Below, in pieces: positions 53,421-64,000 of a stretch of 64,000 bases of DNA. Positions within the stretch are counted from its first letter, which is position 1, and each line of letters begins with the position of its first letter. The stretch is from Hyphomicrobium album. Lineage in GTDB: Bacteria; Pseudomonadota; Alphaproteobacteria; Rhizobiales; Hyphomicrobiaceae. The stretch lies in contig NZ_WMBQ01000002.1 of the NCBI RefSeq assembly GCF_009708035.1, positions 1-64,000 of the forward strand, written 5' to 3'. Below the pieces are notes generated by a model that saw only the letters and a program-made list of their open reading frames with translations, ran no database searches and was not told the DNA's origin. Position numbers and translations under genes: made by a program.

Positions 53421-54046
53421 GCGCGCGTCGGCTCGAGCGCGCGCCGGCGGCGATAGGTGTAGAGCGAGACGAGCGAGATCGCCGCCACGGTGAGGCCGCC
53501 GGTGAGGAAGACGACGTTGGCGGCCCAATCGGCCTTCTCGGTCGCGAGCTTGCCGGACGACACGAGATAGGCGAGCGCGATAACGACGGCCGCGAGCTGC
53601 AGCCAGGTCATGACGAGCAAGATATTGAGCGACCGCGCTTGCGCCTGGCGGTCGCGGCCGCTCGCAAGCTGGTGGGCGAACCACAACGTTGCCAACGCCA
53701 AGAGCGCCATTCCGGCGCCGTACTGCCACCAATGGCGCCAGGCGAGCCCGGTCAGCGAGTAGATCGCGAACATCGCGGTCGCGCCCCAGGCATAGACGAG
53801 CGCCGTCAACATCGTGTTGCTCCACGCCCACTCGAAGTCGGCGGCCGGGTTGGCGGGTGAGCGCCACAGCGGGGCGTTGATGCGCAGCAACGCAAAGAGC
53901 ACCTGGACGGCGAACAGTCCGGCGGCAAGAGCGAGCGTCGCTGTCGAGTCACGCGCTGCCGCCAGCACGCATACAAAAATGCTGAGCGCGAAGGCGAGCA
54001 GCAGCGTCGGCAGCATGGATCGAAAGGACATTCCAGTACTCGTCAT
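53417..54046 (-). CDS. Six-segment membrane protein of unknown function, paralogue 1
   Basis: A 209-residue hydrophobic protein with about six membrane segments and a positive C-terminus. It is clearly homologous to the neighbouring gene at 54057: both share (A)W.WA...M(L/F)..Y, (W)(R/E)(W)WQY, and a C-terminal DWAAN-(V/A)-(V/I)-FF. These suggest a tandem duplication. Function is unknown; the shared Trp and Tyr motifs at membrane borders may define a small family. Start at ATG 54046; a longer frame upstream has no better signal. Its stop overlaps mutM. Confidence 0.72.
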   Translation of the reverse strand: MTSTGMSFRSMLPTLLLAFALSIFVCVLAAARDSTATLALAAGLFAVQVLFALLRINAPLWRSPANPAADFEWAWSNTMLTALVYAWGATAMFAIYSLTGLAWRHWWQYGAGMALLALATLWFAHQLASGRDRQAQARSLNILLVMTWLQLAAVVIALAYLVSSGKLATEKADWAANVVFLTGGLTVAAISLVSLYTYRRRRALEPTRA

Positions 54047-54056
54047 GGCATTGCGA

Positions 54057-54641
54057 CTACGTGCGCCGTGCGGCAGGGCCCCACAGGGCATTGGCGCTGA
54101 TCGCTGCCAGTGCGGCGGCACCGAAGAAGAAGATCGCGTTCGCCGCCCAGTCGGGCTCGCTGGGATCGCGCGGCATCTTCTTGTCGATGATCATGCCGAT
54201 CATGGCGATCGCCATGCCGACAAGCTGACCGATGGTGAGATAGCGGGCGATGGAGAGCAGCGTGTTGTCCTGGCGGCCGGCGGCGGCGTCCTTCGACATC
54301 ATTGACGCGAAGAACAGGCACAGGCCCGCGACGGCGCCACCGGCGAGCACGTACTGCCACCACTCGTGCCAGCTCAGCACGAAGCGATAAGTGAAGAGCA
54401 TGCTGAGCGCCGCCCACGCCCAGACGAGCGCCATAGAGTTGGCCGTCGTACTGGCAAGCGCGGGCTCGCCCCCACCGGCGGCGACGACGCGGCGGCGCTC
54501 CCAGACGGCGAGCAGTATGAAGACGAGGCAGACCACGGCCGTCACGGCCATATGCCCGACTTGCCCGCTGTTGGCGGCCGCGACGGTGACCGCGGCGGTC
54601 CCCGCCGCCAAAGCCACGACCCAAAGCCAAACCGAATTCAT
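54057..54641 (-). CDS. Six-segment membrane protein of unknown function, paralogue 2
   Basis: A 194-residue membrane protein starting MNSVWLWVVALAAG at ATG 54641, ten bases upstream of paralogue 1 in the same direction. It has the same layout: an N-terminal segment pair, a segment containing NSMALVWAWAALSMLF, the SWHEWWQYVLAGG turn, and a C-terminal DPSEPDWAANAIFFFGAAALAAI. The pair are one transcription unit on the minus strand. No known domain is recognised. They lie between mutM and the rpsT promoter, a position not explained by function. Confidence 0.72.
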   Translation of the reverse strand: MNSVWLWVVALAAGTAAVTVAAANSGQVGHMAVTAVVCLVFILLAVWERRRVVAAGGGEPALASTTANSMALVWAWAALSMLFTYRFVLSWHEWWQYVLAGGAVAGLCLFFASMMSKDAAAGRQDNTLLSIARYLTIGQLVGMAIAMIGMIIDKKMPRDPSEPDWAANAIFFFGAAALAAISANALWGPAARRT

Positions 54642-54744
54642 TCCGCCCCCGTGCCTCCCCGCCGCGTTCCGATGTACCGCCAAGAGAGCCTGGAGTTGCG
54701 GTTCTGGCAAGCCCGGCGGGCCTTTACGGCGGCGCAACCGCCCG

Positions 54745-54773
54745 TTGACCCTACACTTTGCGGCGTCTATAGG
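54745..54773 (+). promoter_or_regulatory. rpsT promoter
   Basis: TTGACC (54745-54750) and TATAGG (54768-54773) are separated by exactly 17 bases and match the vegetative sigma consensus at 5 and 4 of 6 positions. A start near 54780 would give a leader of about 118 bases before rpsT. This is one of the clearest promoters in the window. Confidence 0.7.
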
Positions 54774-54897
54774 ATCGCGACTTGGCCGCTCGGAGCTTCA
54801 TGTTTCGGGCGGCTAGCGCATTTGAAGATGCGCTGCACAGAGTGGCAGCGGCCGCGGCCCGACGATGGCAGGGCGGGTGATACAGAGGAACTACGAC

Positions 54898-55164
54898 ATG
54901 GCGAATACGAAGTCTGCAAAGAAGGCGGCCCGTCAGGCAATCCGCCGCACGGAAGTGAACAAGTCTCGCACCACGCGCGCGCGCACGGTTGTGCGTTCGG
55001 TCGAGGAAGCCATTGCATCGGGTGACAAGGATGCTGCAGCGAAGGCGCTGCGCGACGCCGCGCCGGTTCTCGCGCGCACCGCGCAGAAGGGCGTCATTCA
55101 CAAGAAGACCGCGAGCCGCAAAGTTTCGCGTCTCTCCGCGCGCGTCAAAGCGATGGCGAAGTAA
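54898..55164 (+). CDS. rpsT: 30S ribosomal protein S20
   Basis: An 88-residue basic, helical protein beginning [21 protein letters not shown], the S20 signature, and ending [21 protein letters not shown]20 binds 16S rRNA early in 30S assembly. The start at 54898 (with AGAGGAA upstream) is chosen over an earlier ATG. It precedes dnaA at 1.2 kb, a neighbourhood often seen in Alphaproteobacteria. Confidence 0.98.
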   Translation: MANTKSAKKAARQAIRRTEVNKSRTTRARTVVRSVEEAIASGDKDAAAKALRDAAPVLARTAQKGVIHKKTASRKVSRLSARVKAMAK

Positions 55165-55194
55165 GCTCGCGACTGCTCGGGCCACTCCAAATCG

Positions 55195-55229
55195 TGGTGC
55201 GGTATGTTCGCAACAGCATCACCGCACCA
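55195..55229 (+). terminator. Hairpin after rpsT
   Basis: TGGTGCGGT (55195-55203) pairs perfectly with ACCGCACCA (55221-55229), and the stem extends inward by ATG/CAT with one bulge. It begins 31 bases after the rpsT stop. No T-run follows, so it is either a Rho-assisted stop or an RNA-stabilising structure. Confidence 0.5.
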
Positions 55230-55780
55230 TCCACCGTCAGCCCACGAGTCTTAAACAGACCTAAGTGACGGATTCCGCGACGCAGATGCGTCGCGGTCGC
55301 GGGTCAAAACCCGCAAGGCGCTCAGACGAGCGCGACATCGGCGCAAATGGAAAATGACGTTTCGACGACGTATCAGAGGACAAGTTTCTCTGATCGTCGA
55401 CGCGCGCGTGCGAGCCCGATAAATCATGAACTTGCTCAGCCCGATATCCACAAGTGCTGTGGCGAACTCACAGGATATCCACTGGTTCGGCGTGCTCGCG
55501 CACACCTCTGCAACCAGGCGCGTTGCCGCCTCTTACCCTTGCTTAAGGCAGAGTTAAGGGTTACGGTTCTTGAGGTCGCCGCGCTTGGGTTTATCCAGCG
55601 TTCCAGCGCAGGTCGCCGCCAGGTTTTGTACAGTATCGCGTCCCTGGTTTCACCGAAGCTTATGAGTGTTTCATGCGTATCTTTCTGGGCGCTTGCCTGG
55701 AGGGTCGAGGAGTAGTTTTCTCTAGTCCTCGTTGGTGAGTTGAGCAGGCCGTCTGATAGATAGTTTTTTCAGTCCGGCCT
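55230..55780. other. Non-coding interval with DnaA-box-like and CtrA-type sites: candidate origin or dnaA control region
   Basis: About 550 bases lie here without a gene. DnaA-box-like nonamers relative to TTATCCACA are ATATCCACA at 55444-55452 (one mismatch), ATATCCACT at 55475-55483, TTATCCAGC at 55591-55599 and, on the other strand, TGTGGCGAA at 55458-55466 (two mismatches each). A perfect CtrA-type site lies at 55543. GANTC sites occur near 55246 and 55271. The stretch 55530-55680 is less GC-rich than its surroundings and could unwind. It sits next to dnaA-dnaN-recF-gyrB. Origins in this order are often at a different locus, so this may only control dnaA. Confidence 0.4.
55543..55557. promoter_or_regulatory. 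CtrA-type binding site TTAA-N7-TTAA
   Basis: TTAA (55543-55546), seven bases GGCAGAG, TTAA (55554-55557): a perfect match to the core consensus for the cell-cycle regulator CtrA, followed by G rather than the usual C. It lies in the centre of an imperfect inverted repeat (TTACCCTT and AAGGGTTA, 55533-55562) and 100 bases right of the DnaA-like boxes. CtrA in Caulobacter blocks origin firing at such sites. Confidence 0.6.
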
Positions 55781-55796
55781 GTGAGTGGAGGCGCAA

Positions 55797-56240
55797 GTGC
55801 AGTCGTTGGAAGTCGTCCACATCGAGGACGTGCCTGTGGAAGAGGTCTGGGCACACCTCGCGAAGGATGCAGGGTCGGTTCTGATCGATGTGCGGACTCG
55901 AGCAGAATGGACTTTCGTGGGGCTGCCCGATCTCAATGAAATTGGGAAGCGGGTGCTCACGGTGGAATGGCAGACGTGCCCCGAGAGCAAAGTCGATGCG
56001 GGCTTCTCGGAGCGGATGACCAAAGCGCTCGATGCGGCGGGCGCCACTAAAGACAGCGAATTGTTCTTCATATGCCGATCCGGCGCGCGCAGTCGCATGG
56101 CAGCGGAAGCCATGGCGAACGTCGGCTATCGACGAAGCAGGAATGTGGCGGACGGTTTCGAGGGGCCTCTCGACGCCGATCGCCATCGAGGGCAGGTCGC
56201 CGGTTGGAAGGCGGCCGGTCTTGCTTGGGTGCAGGGTTAG
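55797..56240 (+). CDS. Rhodanese-like domain protein
   Basis: A 147-residue single-domain rhodanese with VLIDVRTRAEW and the active-site loop CRSGARSR containing the sulfur-carrying Cys, followed by NVADGFEG and the C-terminal GWKAAGLAW. It may transfer sulfane sulfur or act in sulfur or cyanide handling; substrate unknown. GTG at 55797 is chosen because GGAGG lies six bases upstream; GTG at 55785 would add four residues. It lies 130 bases before dnaA in the same direction and could share a transcript or separate the origin region from dnaA. Confidence 0.88.
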   Translation: MQSLEVVHIEDVPVEEVWAHLAKDAGSVLIDVRTRAEWTFVGLPDLNEIGKRVLTVEWQTCPESKVDAGFSERMTKALDAAGATKDSELFFICRSGARSRMAAEAMANVGYRRSRNVADGFEGPLDADRHRGQVAGWKAAGLAWVQG

Positions 56241-56370
56241 CACCCGTTACCGGAAGACCTGAACTGAGCTCTATTGCGCAGCCGCGGCGGCGGAAGGCGA
56301 CGGTGGAACTTTGTCCGGGTGACTTTGAGGTGCAAGTCAAACAAGTTCAATAAGTGCGGGGGTTTCACAC

Positions 56371-57948
56371 ATGCAGACGATTCAAAAGGCGGAACGTTCC
56401 GTTGCAGGCGGCTTTGCGGGCGCAGCCACCAACGGTCTTGAAGATCGCACGGCAACCACACCCACTGCCGGTCCCTCACCGGCGCTCACCACCACCAATC
56501 CCGACGAACAGCGCGGCCACAAGGTGCGGGCCATGCTGCGCGCGCGGCTCGGCGACGACATCTTCACCAGCTGGTTCAACGCGCTCGACTTCGAGAGCTT
56601 CGAGTCCAGCACGGTCAAGTTCTCGGTGCCGGTGAAGTTCCTGCGCACCTGGATCCAGTCGCACTACTCGGAAGATCTGCTCGCCTGCTGCCAGGCCGAG
56701 TTCAAGGGCGCCGAGAAGGTCGAGGTCGTTCTGCGCCAGCCCGGCAACAATGCCGGTGCGCGCATGGAGGCCGAGGCTGCGGCTGCTGCTGACACTACCA
56801 ATGCTGCTCGCAACGGTAGCGCGCAGTCTGATGCCGGCCAGCGCGGTCCGATGTTCATCGCGGCCGTTCCGGCGGCTGGGCGCACCAGCGTCGGCGGCTT
56901 CGAAGGCTCGCCGCTCGATCCGCGCTATACGTTCGAGAGCTTCGTTGTCGGCTCTTCGAACCGCATGGCGCATGCCGGTGCGACGCAAGTTGCGGAGACG
57001 GCTCTGGGCGAGGCACCGGGCTTCAACCCGCTCTACATCCACTCGCCGGTCGGTCTCGGCAAGACGCACTTGCTGCATGCCATCGCCTGGGAGGTGAAGC
57101 GCCGCTCGCCGAACGCGCAGGTGCTCTACCTGACGGCCGAGCGTTTCCGCTACCAGTTCGTCGAAGCACTGCGCAGCCAAGATCCGCTGGCGTTCAAAGA
57201 GAAGTTCCGCGGCATCAACGTGCTGCTGATCGACGACCTCGAGTTCATGCACGGGGAGCGTACCGAGCAGGAGTTCGACCACATCATCAACTCGCTGCTC
57301 GACGGCGGGCGGCAGGTCGTGGTGGCTTCGGCACGTGCTCCCAACCACATCGAGCGTCTCAACGAGCGCATGCGCTCGCGGCTGCAGCGTGGCCTCGTCA
57401 CCGAGATCGGCACGCTCGACCACGAGCTGCGCTTGAAGGTGCTCGAGAAGCGATTGGCCGAGAAGCGGGCGAGCGACCCGTCCTTCACGCTTAGCCGCGA
57501 TATCCTGGCGCTGCTTGCCGAGCGGCTCACGGAGAGCGGTCGCGAGCTGGAAGGGGCGATCACCCGCCTCTACGCCACGTGGCAGTACATGCGCACGGCG
57601 ATCACTCCCGACGTTGCCGAGACTGTGATCCGCGATCTGGTGCAGGGGCTGGAGCCCCGTCGCATCAAGATCGAGGACATCCTGCGCATCATCTCGCGCC
57701 ACTTCGGCGTGTCGAAGGGCGACCTGCTCTCGCAGCGCCGCCATCGCTCGGTCGTCTGGCCGCGCCAGGTCGGCATGTACCTCGCCAAGCAGCTGACTGC
57801 CCGTTCGCTGCCCGAGATCGGCCGCCGCTTCGGCAACCGCGACCACACGACGGTGTTGCACGCAATCCGCAAGATTGAGGGCGAATTGGCGGGCAACCCC
57901 CGTCTGAAGGAAGAGCTGGAGGAACTGAAGCGCCTGCTCAGCCATTGA
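56371..57948 (+). CDS. dnaA: Chromosomal replication initiator DnaA
   Basis: The 525-residue initiator binds DnaA boxes and unwinds the origin. Domain I is at about 48-125, a linker rich in Ala and Asn at 126-180, the AAA+ domain at 185-400 (Walker A PVGLGKTH at 226-233, the first residue of the loop being Ser; Walker [10 protein letters not shown]), and domain IV ends with [19 protein letters not shown]. It heads the dnaA-dnaN-recF-gyrB order. The 130-base gap upstream contains a weak AT-rich candidate promoter but no clear one. The N-terminal extension of about 45 residues is longer than in most alphaproteobacterial homologues. Confidence 0.98.
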   Translation: MQTIQKAERSVAGGFAGAATNGLEDRTATTPTAGPSPALTTTNPDEQRGHKVRAMLRARLGDDIFTSWFNALDFESFESSTVKFSVPVKFLRTWIQSHYSEDLLACCQAEFKGAEKVEVVLRQPGNNAGARMEAEAAAAADTTNAARNGSAQSDAGQRGPMFIAAVPAAGRTSVGGFEGSPLDPRYTFESFVVGSSNRMAHAGATQVAETALGEAPGFNPLYIHSPVGLGKTHLLHAIAWEVKRRSPNAQVLYLTAERFRYQFVEALRSQDPLAFKEKFRGINVLLIDDLEFMHGERTEQEFDHIINSLLDGGRQVVVASARAPNHIERLNERMRSRLQRGLVTEIGTLDHELRLKVLEKRLAEKRASDPSFTLSRDILALLAERLTESGRELEGAITRLYATWQYMRTAITPDVAETVIRDLVQGLEPRRIKIEDILRIISRHFGVSKGDLLSQRRHRSVVWPRQVGMYLAKQLTARSLPEIGRRFGNRDHTTVLHAIRKIEGELAGNPRLKEELEELKRLLSH

Positions 57949-58044
57949 AGGTCGCCCGTCACAAACGGCCCGCCGCGCTTGGGGCGAGTGCGACGGGTTC
58001 TAGCGGGGAGGGGCGGCGTCGCACGGCGCCGCTCCTTTACCGTA

Positions 58045-58227
58045 GCTGGGCCCAGCCAAGGCAGCCGGGCCCGGCAAACCCTGCGGGATACCCGCCGGCT
58101 CTTGAAAATAACCGCCGCATCGGGTCATGTTGACCGGGGGCGAATCCTTTAAAAGACCGCCAGTCTCTGGTCCCGCCGAGCTTCCCCCCTCTCAACAAGG
58201 CCTGTCTTGCGACCTCGGCCGAGGTCG
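58045..58227. other. Palindrome-rich dnaA-dnaN spacer
   Basis: The 336-base gap 57949-58284 holds no gene. GCTGGGCCCAGC (58045-58056) and GCCGGGCCCGGC (58064-58075) are perfect 12-base palindromes eight bases apart. CGACCTCGGCCGAGGTCG (58210-58227) is a perfect 18-base palindrome 57 bases before dnaN. They could form hairpins that attenuate read-through from dnaA or be protein binding sites. No good DnaA box is seen here. Confidence 0.45.
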
Positions 58228-58284
58228 GCTCCAGGCAACGCGGTTCAGGCAATTGGCCAAAATGAACGTGCCGAGGATGCTTCC

Positions 58285-59403
58285 ATGCGGCTAGTGATCG
58301 AACGTGGTGAACTGTTGCGGGCGCTCGGCCACGTGACCAGCGTCGTCGAACGGCGCACCACCATTCCCATACTTTCCAACGTACTGTTGCGGGTGCGCGA
58401 GTCGACGCTCGAGTTCAAGGCGACCGACCTGGAGCGCGAGGTGATAGAGGGCGTTGCGGCCGACGTGCAGCAGCCCGGCGCCGTGACCGTGCCAGCGCAC
58501 ATGTTGCACGACATCGTCCGCAAGCTGCCCGACGGCAGCCAGGTCGACATTCGCCGCGACGCGGAGAAGGAGCGGCTGACGCTCGCCGCGGGGCATGCGC
58601 GCTTCGCGCTGCAGACGCTTCCCGCCGAGGACTTTCCCGACATCGGCATCGGCGAGATGGGCCAGGAGTTCGAGCTCACCGCGCAGGACTTGAAGCGGCT
58701 GATCGACAAGACGCGCTTCGCCATCTCGACGGAAGAGACGCGCTACTACCTCAACGGGATCTATCTGCACACCGCGCAGTCGAACAACAAAGCGACGCTG
58801 CGCGCCGTGGCGACCGATGGGCATCGTCTGGCGCAGGTGGAGCTGCCGCTGCCGAAGGGCGCGGAAGGCATGCCGGGCGTCATCATCCCGCGCAAGACCG
58901 TGCACGAGCTGAACCGCCTGATCGAGGGCAGCTCGGCGGCGGTGAAGGTGGCGGTGAGCCCCGCCAAGGTGCGCTTCGAGATCGGCAGCGTGACGCTGAC
59001 GTCGAAGCTGATCGACGGCACGTTCCCCGACTACGGCCGCGTCATCCCGCAGGGCAACGACAAGGAGCTGACCGTCTCCAATGCCGAGTTCATGAGCGCC
59101 GTCGACCGCGTGTCGACGATCGCGTCGGAGCGCGGCCGGGCGGTGAAGCTCAACATCAAGCCGGACAAGCTGGTGCTGTCGGTCAACAACCCCGAGGGCG
59201 GCAGCGCCACCGAGGAGATCGGTGTCGAGTACTCGTCATCGCCCCTTGAGATCGGCTTCAACGCTCGCTACCTGCTCGACATCGCCGGGCAGCTCGAGGG
59301 CGAGCGGGCGACGTTCAAGCTCGCCGATCCGGGCTCGCCGACTATGGTCAACGATCCGGGCGACGCGACGGCGCTCTACGTACTGATGCCGATGCGCGTC
59401 TAG
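58285..59403 (+). CDS. dnaN: DNA polymerase III sliding clamp (beta subunit)
   Basis: The 372-residue beta clamp begins MRLVIERGELLRALGHVTSVVERR at ATG 58285 with GAGG upstream; the frame runs further upstream by chance. Three repeats of the clamp fold and the C-terminal PMRV for client binding are present. It holds polymerase on DNA and lies between dnaA and recF, the conserved order. Confidence 0.98.
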   Translation: MRLVIERGELLRALGHVTSVVERRTTIPILSNVLLRVRESTLEFKATDLEREVIEGVAADVQQPGAVTVPAHMLHDIVRKLPDGSQVDIRRDAEKERLTLAAGHARFALQTLPAEDFPDIGIGEMGQEFELTAQDLKRLIDKTRFAISTEETRYYLNGIYLHTAQSNNKATLRAVATDGHRLAQVELPLPKGAEGMPGVIIPRKTVHELNRLIEGSSAAVKVAVSPAKVRFEIGSVTLTSKLIDGTFPDYGRVIPQGNDKELTVSNAEFMSAVDRVSTIASERGRAVKLNIKPDKLVLSVNNPEGGSATEEIGVEYSSSPLEIGFNARYLLDIAGQLEGERATFKLADPGSPTMVNDPGDATALYVLMPMRV

Positions 59404-59453
59404 CCGTGGCGTTGGCCGCCCGCTGCATCGCTATCGAAGGCGCGAACTAACCC

Positions 59454-60629
59454 ATGCTCTGGGTCGAGCGGCTCACGCTGTCCAACTTCCGCAACTACAC
59501 GCACGTGGCGCTCGAGGCAGGGCCCGAGCCGCAGGTGCTGATCGGCCCCAACGGCGCTGGCAAGACCAACCTCTTGGAAGCCGTGTCGTTGCTGTCGCCG
59601 GGGCAAGGCATGCGCCGCGCCGCTTATCCCGATCTCGCCCGCGCGACCGGCGACGGCGGCTGGGCGGTCGCCGCGCATACGCATACGCACACGGGGCCGA
59701 TCGACATCGGCACCGGGCTCCTCGCCGAGAATGCGGAGAGCGAGCGCGCGGGAAGAATCGTCCGCATCAACGGCGAGACGGCGGGGGCGGGTTCGCTCGC
59801 CGACTACATAGAGGTCGTCTGGGTGACGCCGGCGATGGACGGGCTGTTCTCCGGCCCGGGTTCCGAACGCCGCCGCTTCCTCGATCGGCTGATCCTGTGC
59901 TTCGACCCCGGCTATCGCAGCGTCGCCTCCCGCTTCGAGCGCGCCATGCAGCAGCGCAACCGCCTGCTCGCCGACGGCGTACGCGATGCGTCGCGCTTCG
60001 AGGGTCTCGAATTGCTCATGGCGGAGACCGGCGTCGCCATCGCCGCGGCGCGGGCCGAGGCGGTCGCCGCGCTCGCTGCAATCATGGCCGAGCGTACGGC
60101 GCGCGATCCGCATTCGCCGTTCCCGCCCGCTGGTCTGGCGCTGGAAGGTGGCCTCGAGGCCGATCTCGAACGACTTCCGGCCGTGGACGTCGAGGACACC
60201 TACATCGAGCGCTTGCGTGCCGGCCGCGAACGCGACCGCGCCGCCGGGCGGACGCTCGACGGGCCGCATCGCACTGATCTGCTCGTGGCGCACGCGCCGA
60301 AGGCCATGCCGGCGCGGCTGTGTTCCACCGGCGAGCAGAAGGCGCTGCTCATCGGCTTGGTGCTCGCCCACGCCGAGCTGGTGACGCGACGGCGGGAGGC
60401 GGCGCCCATCCTCCTCCTCGACGAGGTGACGGCGCATCTCGACGCCGAGCGGCGAGCGGCGCTGTTCGCTGAAATCCTGCGTCTGGGCGCGCAAGCGTGG
60501 ATGACCGGGACCGACGCGGAGGCCTTCTCCTGGCTCGCCGGAAAGGCTCGATTCTGGCGGGTGGAGGACGGCCTTCTGAGCGCTTTGCCGATTGTGCCTG
60601 CGCACGGTGCCGCAGCACCTTCTAACTAA
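59454..60629 (+). CDS. recF: DNA replication and repair protein RecF
   Basis: A 391-residue SMC-like ATPase that loads RecA at gapped DNA. Walker A GPNGAGKTN near residue 33, the signature STGEQKALLIGLVLAHAEL, and Walker B ILLLDEVTAHLD are complete. LSNFRNY at the N-terminus is the family hallmark. It starts 50 bases after dnaN and is probably co-transcribed with it. Confidence 0.96.
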   Translation: MLWVERLTLSNFRNYTHVALEAGPEPQVLIGPNGAGKTNLLEAVSLLSPGQGMRRAAYPDLARATGDGGWAVAAHTHTHTGPIDIGTGLLAENAESERAGRIVRINGETAGAGSLADYIEVVWVTPAMDGLFSGPGSERRRFLDRLILCFDPGYRSVASRFERAMQQRNRLLADGVRDASRFEGLELLMAETGVAIAAARAEAVAALAAIMAERTARDPHSPFPPAGLALEGGLEADLERLPAVDVEDTYIERLRAGRERDRAAGRTLDGPHRTDLLVAHAPKAMPARLCSTGEQKALLIGLVLAHAELVTRRREAAPILLLDEVTAHLDAERRAALFAEILRLGAQAWMTGTDAEAFSWLAGKARFWRVEDGLLSALPIVPAHGAAAPSN

Positions 60630-60674
60630 CGGAAATTATTCATATTTTTGTTCAGGCTCGCACGGCCCAAAAGG

Positions 60675-60703
60675 TGCTTTTCGCGGGCTTTTGTGGTATA
60701 CAT
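60675..60703 (+). promoter_or_regulatory. Possible gyrB promoter
   Basis: TATACAT (60697-60703) is a good -10, with only a poor -35 (TGCTTT, 60675-60680) 16 bases upstream, in the AT-rich recF-gyrB gap 60630-60741. GyrB expression often responds to supercoiling, for which a weak -35 with a strong -10 would fit, but this is a guess. Confidence 0.35.
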
Positions 60704-60705
60704 AA

Positions 60706-63183
<2,478 letters not shown>

Positions 63184-63202
63184 CCGTCGCCCGCGCTCGC
63201 AC

Positions 63203-64000
63203 CTAGCGGACGAGGAAGAGCGGGCACTCGAGCACTTGGGTAAGCGGCCGCAGGCTGGCGCCGGGCGCGATCAGCCGGCCGCCGTACTGCGCGAGGGCAA
63301 AGCCCGGCTTGTGCCGCTGCAGGACCGCGGCGAGCGGCGCCGGGTCGTCGTTGGCGGCCAGCACCGTCTCGAACTCGGCGATCTCGCCGTCGTCGCCGTC
63401 GGCACAGAGCAGCCGCGCCTCGCCCTCCATCCAGGCAAGCTCGTCGCGGCGGTCGCCGACCAGGGTCAGCTTCACGTCGCCGCCGGTGACCGTCGTCAGC
63501 CGCTGTGCCGCTTTCAGCATCGGTCCGAGGCGCTCGAATTCCTCCACCACGGCCACCACCGGGCCTTGGGTGCGCCGCGCCAGCGGGCCGACGATCACGG
63601 CGCCGGTCGTGTCGCGCACCCGCTCGAACAGCTCGGACAGGCGGGCTTCGTCGCTCGGCGCCAGCGGCTCGCCGACGACAATGACGTTCCACGGGCCGTT
63701 CTCGGCGCAGGCGCGTGCCAGACCACGCAGCGGCTCGTCGCGGACGACGCGCGCGTGGCAGGGCACGGAAACGGCTGCGCCGGCCTCTGCCACCTGCCGA
63801 TGCAGGGCGGCGGCGGCAAAGCGCATCTCGCGCTCGAGCGTCGCTTGCGGCAGTGGCTGCCAGCTGCCGCCCGAAGATCCGATGGCGCGGGCGAAGGGGA
63901 ACTCGGCAAGGTCGAAAAGTTGCTTGTCCTCGATGTAGAGACTCTCGACCGCGGCCTGGAAGGCCTGGGCGATCGACATGGCCGCGTCGATGGCGATACG
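63203..64000 (-). CDS. Universal-stress-protein-like protein, N-terminus beyond the window
   Basis: At least 265 residues; the frame is open to the right edge, so an ATG at 63979 is likely internal. The visible start (IDAAMSIAQAFQAAVESLYIEDKQLFDLAEFPFARAIG) resembles the beta-alpha-beta of UspA domains, where nucleotide-free or ATP-binding variants occur in Alphaproteobacteria. A second half follows (VVAVVEEFERLGPMLKAAQRLTTVTGG and KLTLVGDRRDE). No membrane segment is seen. It converges on gyrB with only a 19-base gap and no terminator. Family assignment is by general likeness. Confidence 0.55.
   Translation of the reverse strand, partial: RIAIDAAMSIAQAFQAAVESLYIEDKQLFDLAEFPFARAIGSSGGSWQPLPQATLEREMRFAAAALHRQVAEAGAAVSVPCHARVVRDEPLRGLARACAENGPWNVIVVGEPLAPSDEARLSELFERVRDTTGAVIVGPLARRTQGPVVAVVEEFERLGPMLKAAQRLTTVTGGDVKLTLVGDRRDELAWMEGEARLLCADGDDGEIAEFETVLAANDDPAPLAAVLQRHKPGFALAQYGGRLIAPGASLRPLTQVLECPLFLVR

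Noticed and set aside
57949-58284. The dnaA-dnaN gap as the replication origin
   Set aside because: No nonamer close to TTATCCACA is seen and the sequence is GC-rich; the rpsT-dnaA interval is a better candidate.

Overview
This window looks like chromosomal DNA of a high-GC alphaproteobacterium of the order Hyphomicrobiales that grows on C1 compounds through the serine cycle, most like Hyphomicrobium and its relatives. The evidence is the serine-glyoxylate aminotransferase, malyl-CoA lyase, malate-CoA ligase and PEP carboxylase cluster, together with formate-tetrahydrofolate ligase and FolD. The genus is inferred from gene content and order. There is no rRNA, complete insertion sequence, integrase or CRISPR array.

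Layout. 1-10.2 kb: the 3' part of a giant two-partner-secretion (filamentous haemagglutinin type) exoprotein, then a gene-poor stretch and tRNA-Ala(CGC). 11.0-15.3 kb: yggT, a DUF167 gene, folD, a small four-helix-bundle gene directly behind comM, and two tiny envelope proteins. 15.3-20.3 kb: a Ser/Thr phosphorylation module (PP2C phosphatase, two FHA proteins and, divergently, a kinase with a seven-repeat WD40 propeller). 20.4-27.9 kb: a bd-type quinol oxidase (cydAB), a membrane-anchored nuclease-like protein, an S1C protease with a PDZ domain, a polysaccharide-lyase-like membrane protein and an internally duplicated secreted protein. 28-35.3 kb (minus strand): sgaA, mcl, mtkA, mtkB, ppc, closed by a bidirectional terminator. 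35.7-39.7 kb: a LuxR-type regulator whose receiver lacks the phospho-acceptor Asp, a His-rich cation exporter, a transporter remnant and ftfL. 39.7-43.9 kb: the four-gene Anbu-proteasome operon behind a structured leader. 44-49.4 kb: ugd, a decayed ABC exporter gene, then fbp, prk and rpe. 49.4-54.6 kb: a phage/GTA-like DUF2793 protein, ubiE, mutM and two paralogous membrane proteins. 54.7-64 kb: rpsT, a candidate origin region, a rhodanese gene, dnaA, dnaN, recF, gyrB, and a partial universal-stress-like gene.

How the genes work together. FtfL and FolD move formate-derived carbon into methylene-tetrahydrofolate. SgaA, PPC, MtkAB and Mcl run the later half of the serine cycle, regenerating glyoxylate and yielding acetyl-CoA. 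Fbp, Prk and Rpe are Calvin-cycle-type enzymes, but no RuBisCO is present here. In Methylorubrum, phosphoribulokinase makes a signal molecule for the serine-cycle regulator, so a similar role is possible.

The dnaA-dnaN-recF-gyrB block beside rpsT suggests a position near the chromosomal origin. The rpsT-dnaA interval has a perfect TTAA-N7-TTAA (CtrA-type) site and several degenerate DnaA boxes.

The most interesting items are this candidate origin, the kinase/FHA/phosphatase module, the Anbu operon leader, the receiver without its phospho-acceptor, and prk without RuBisCO.
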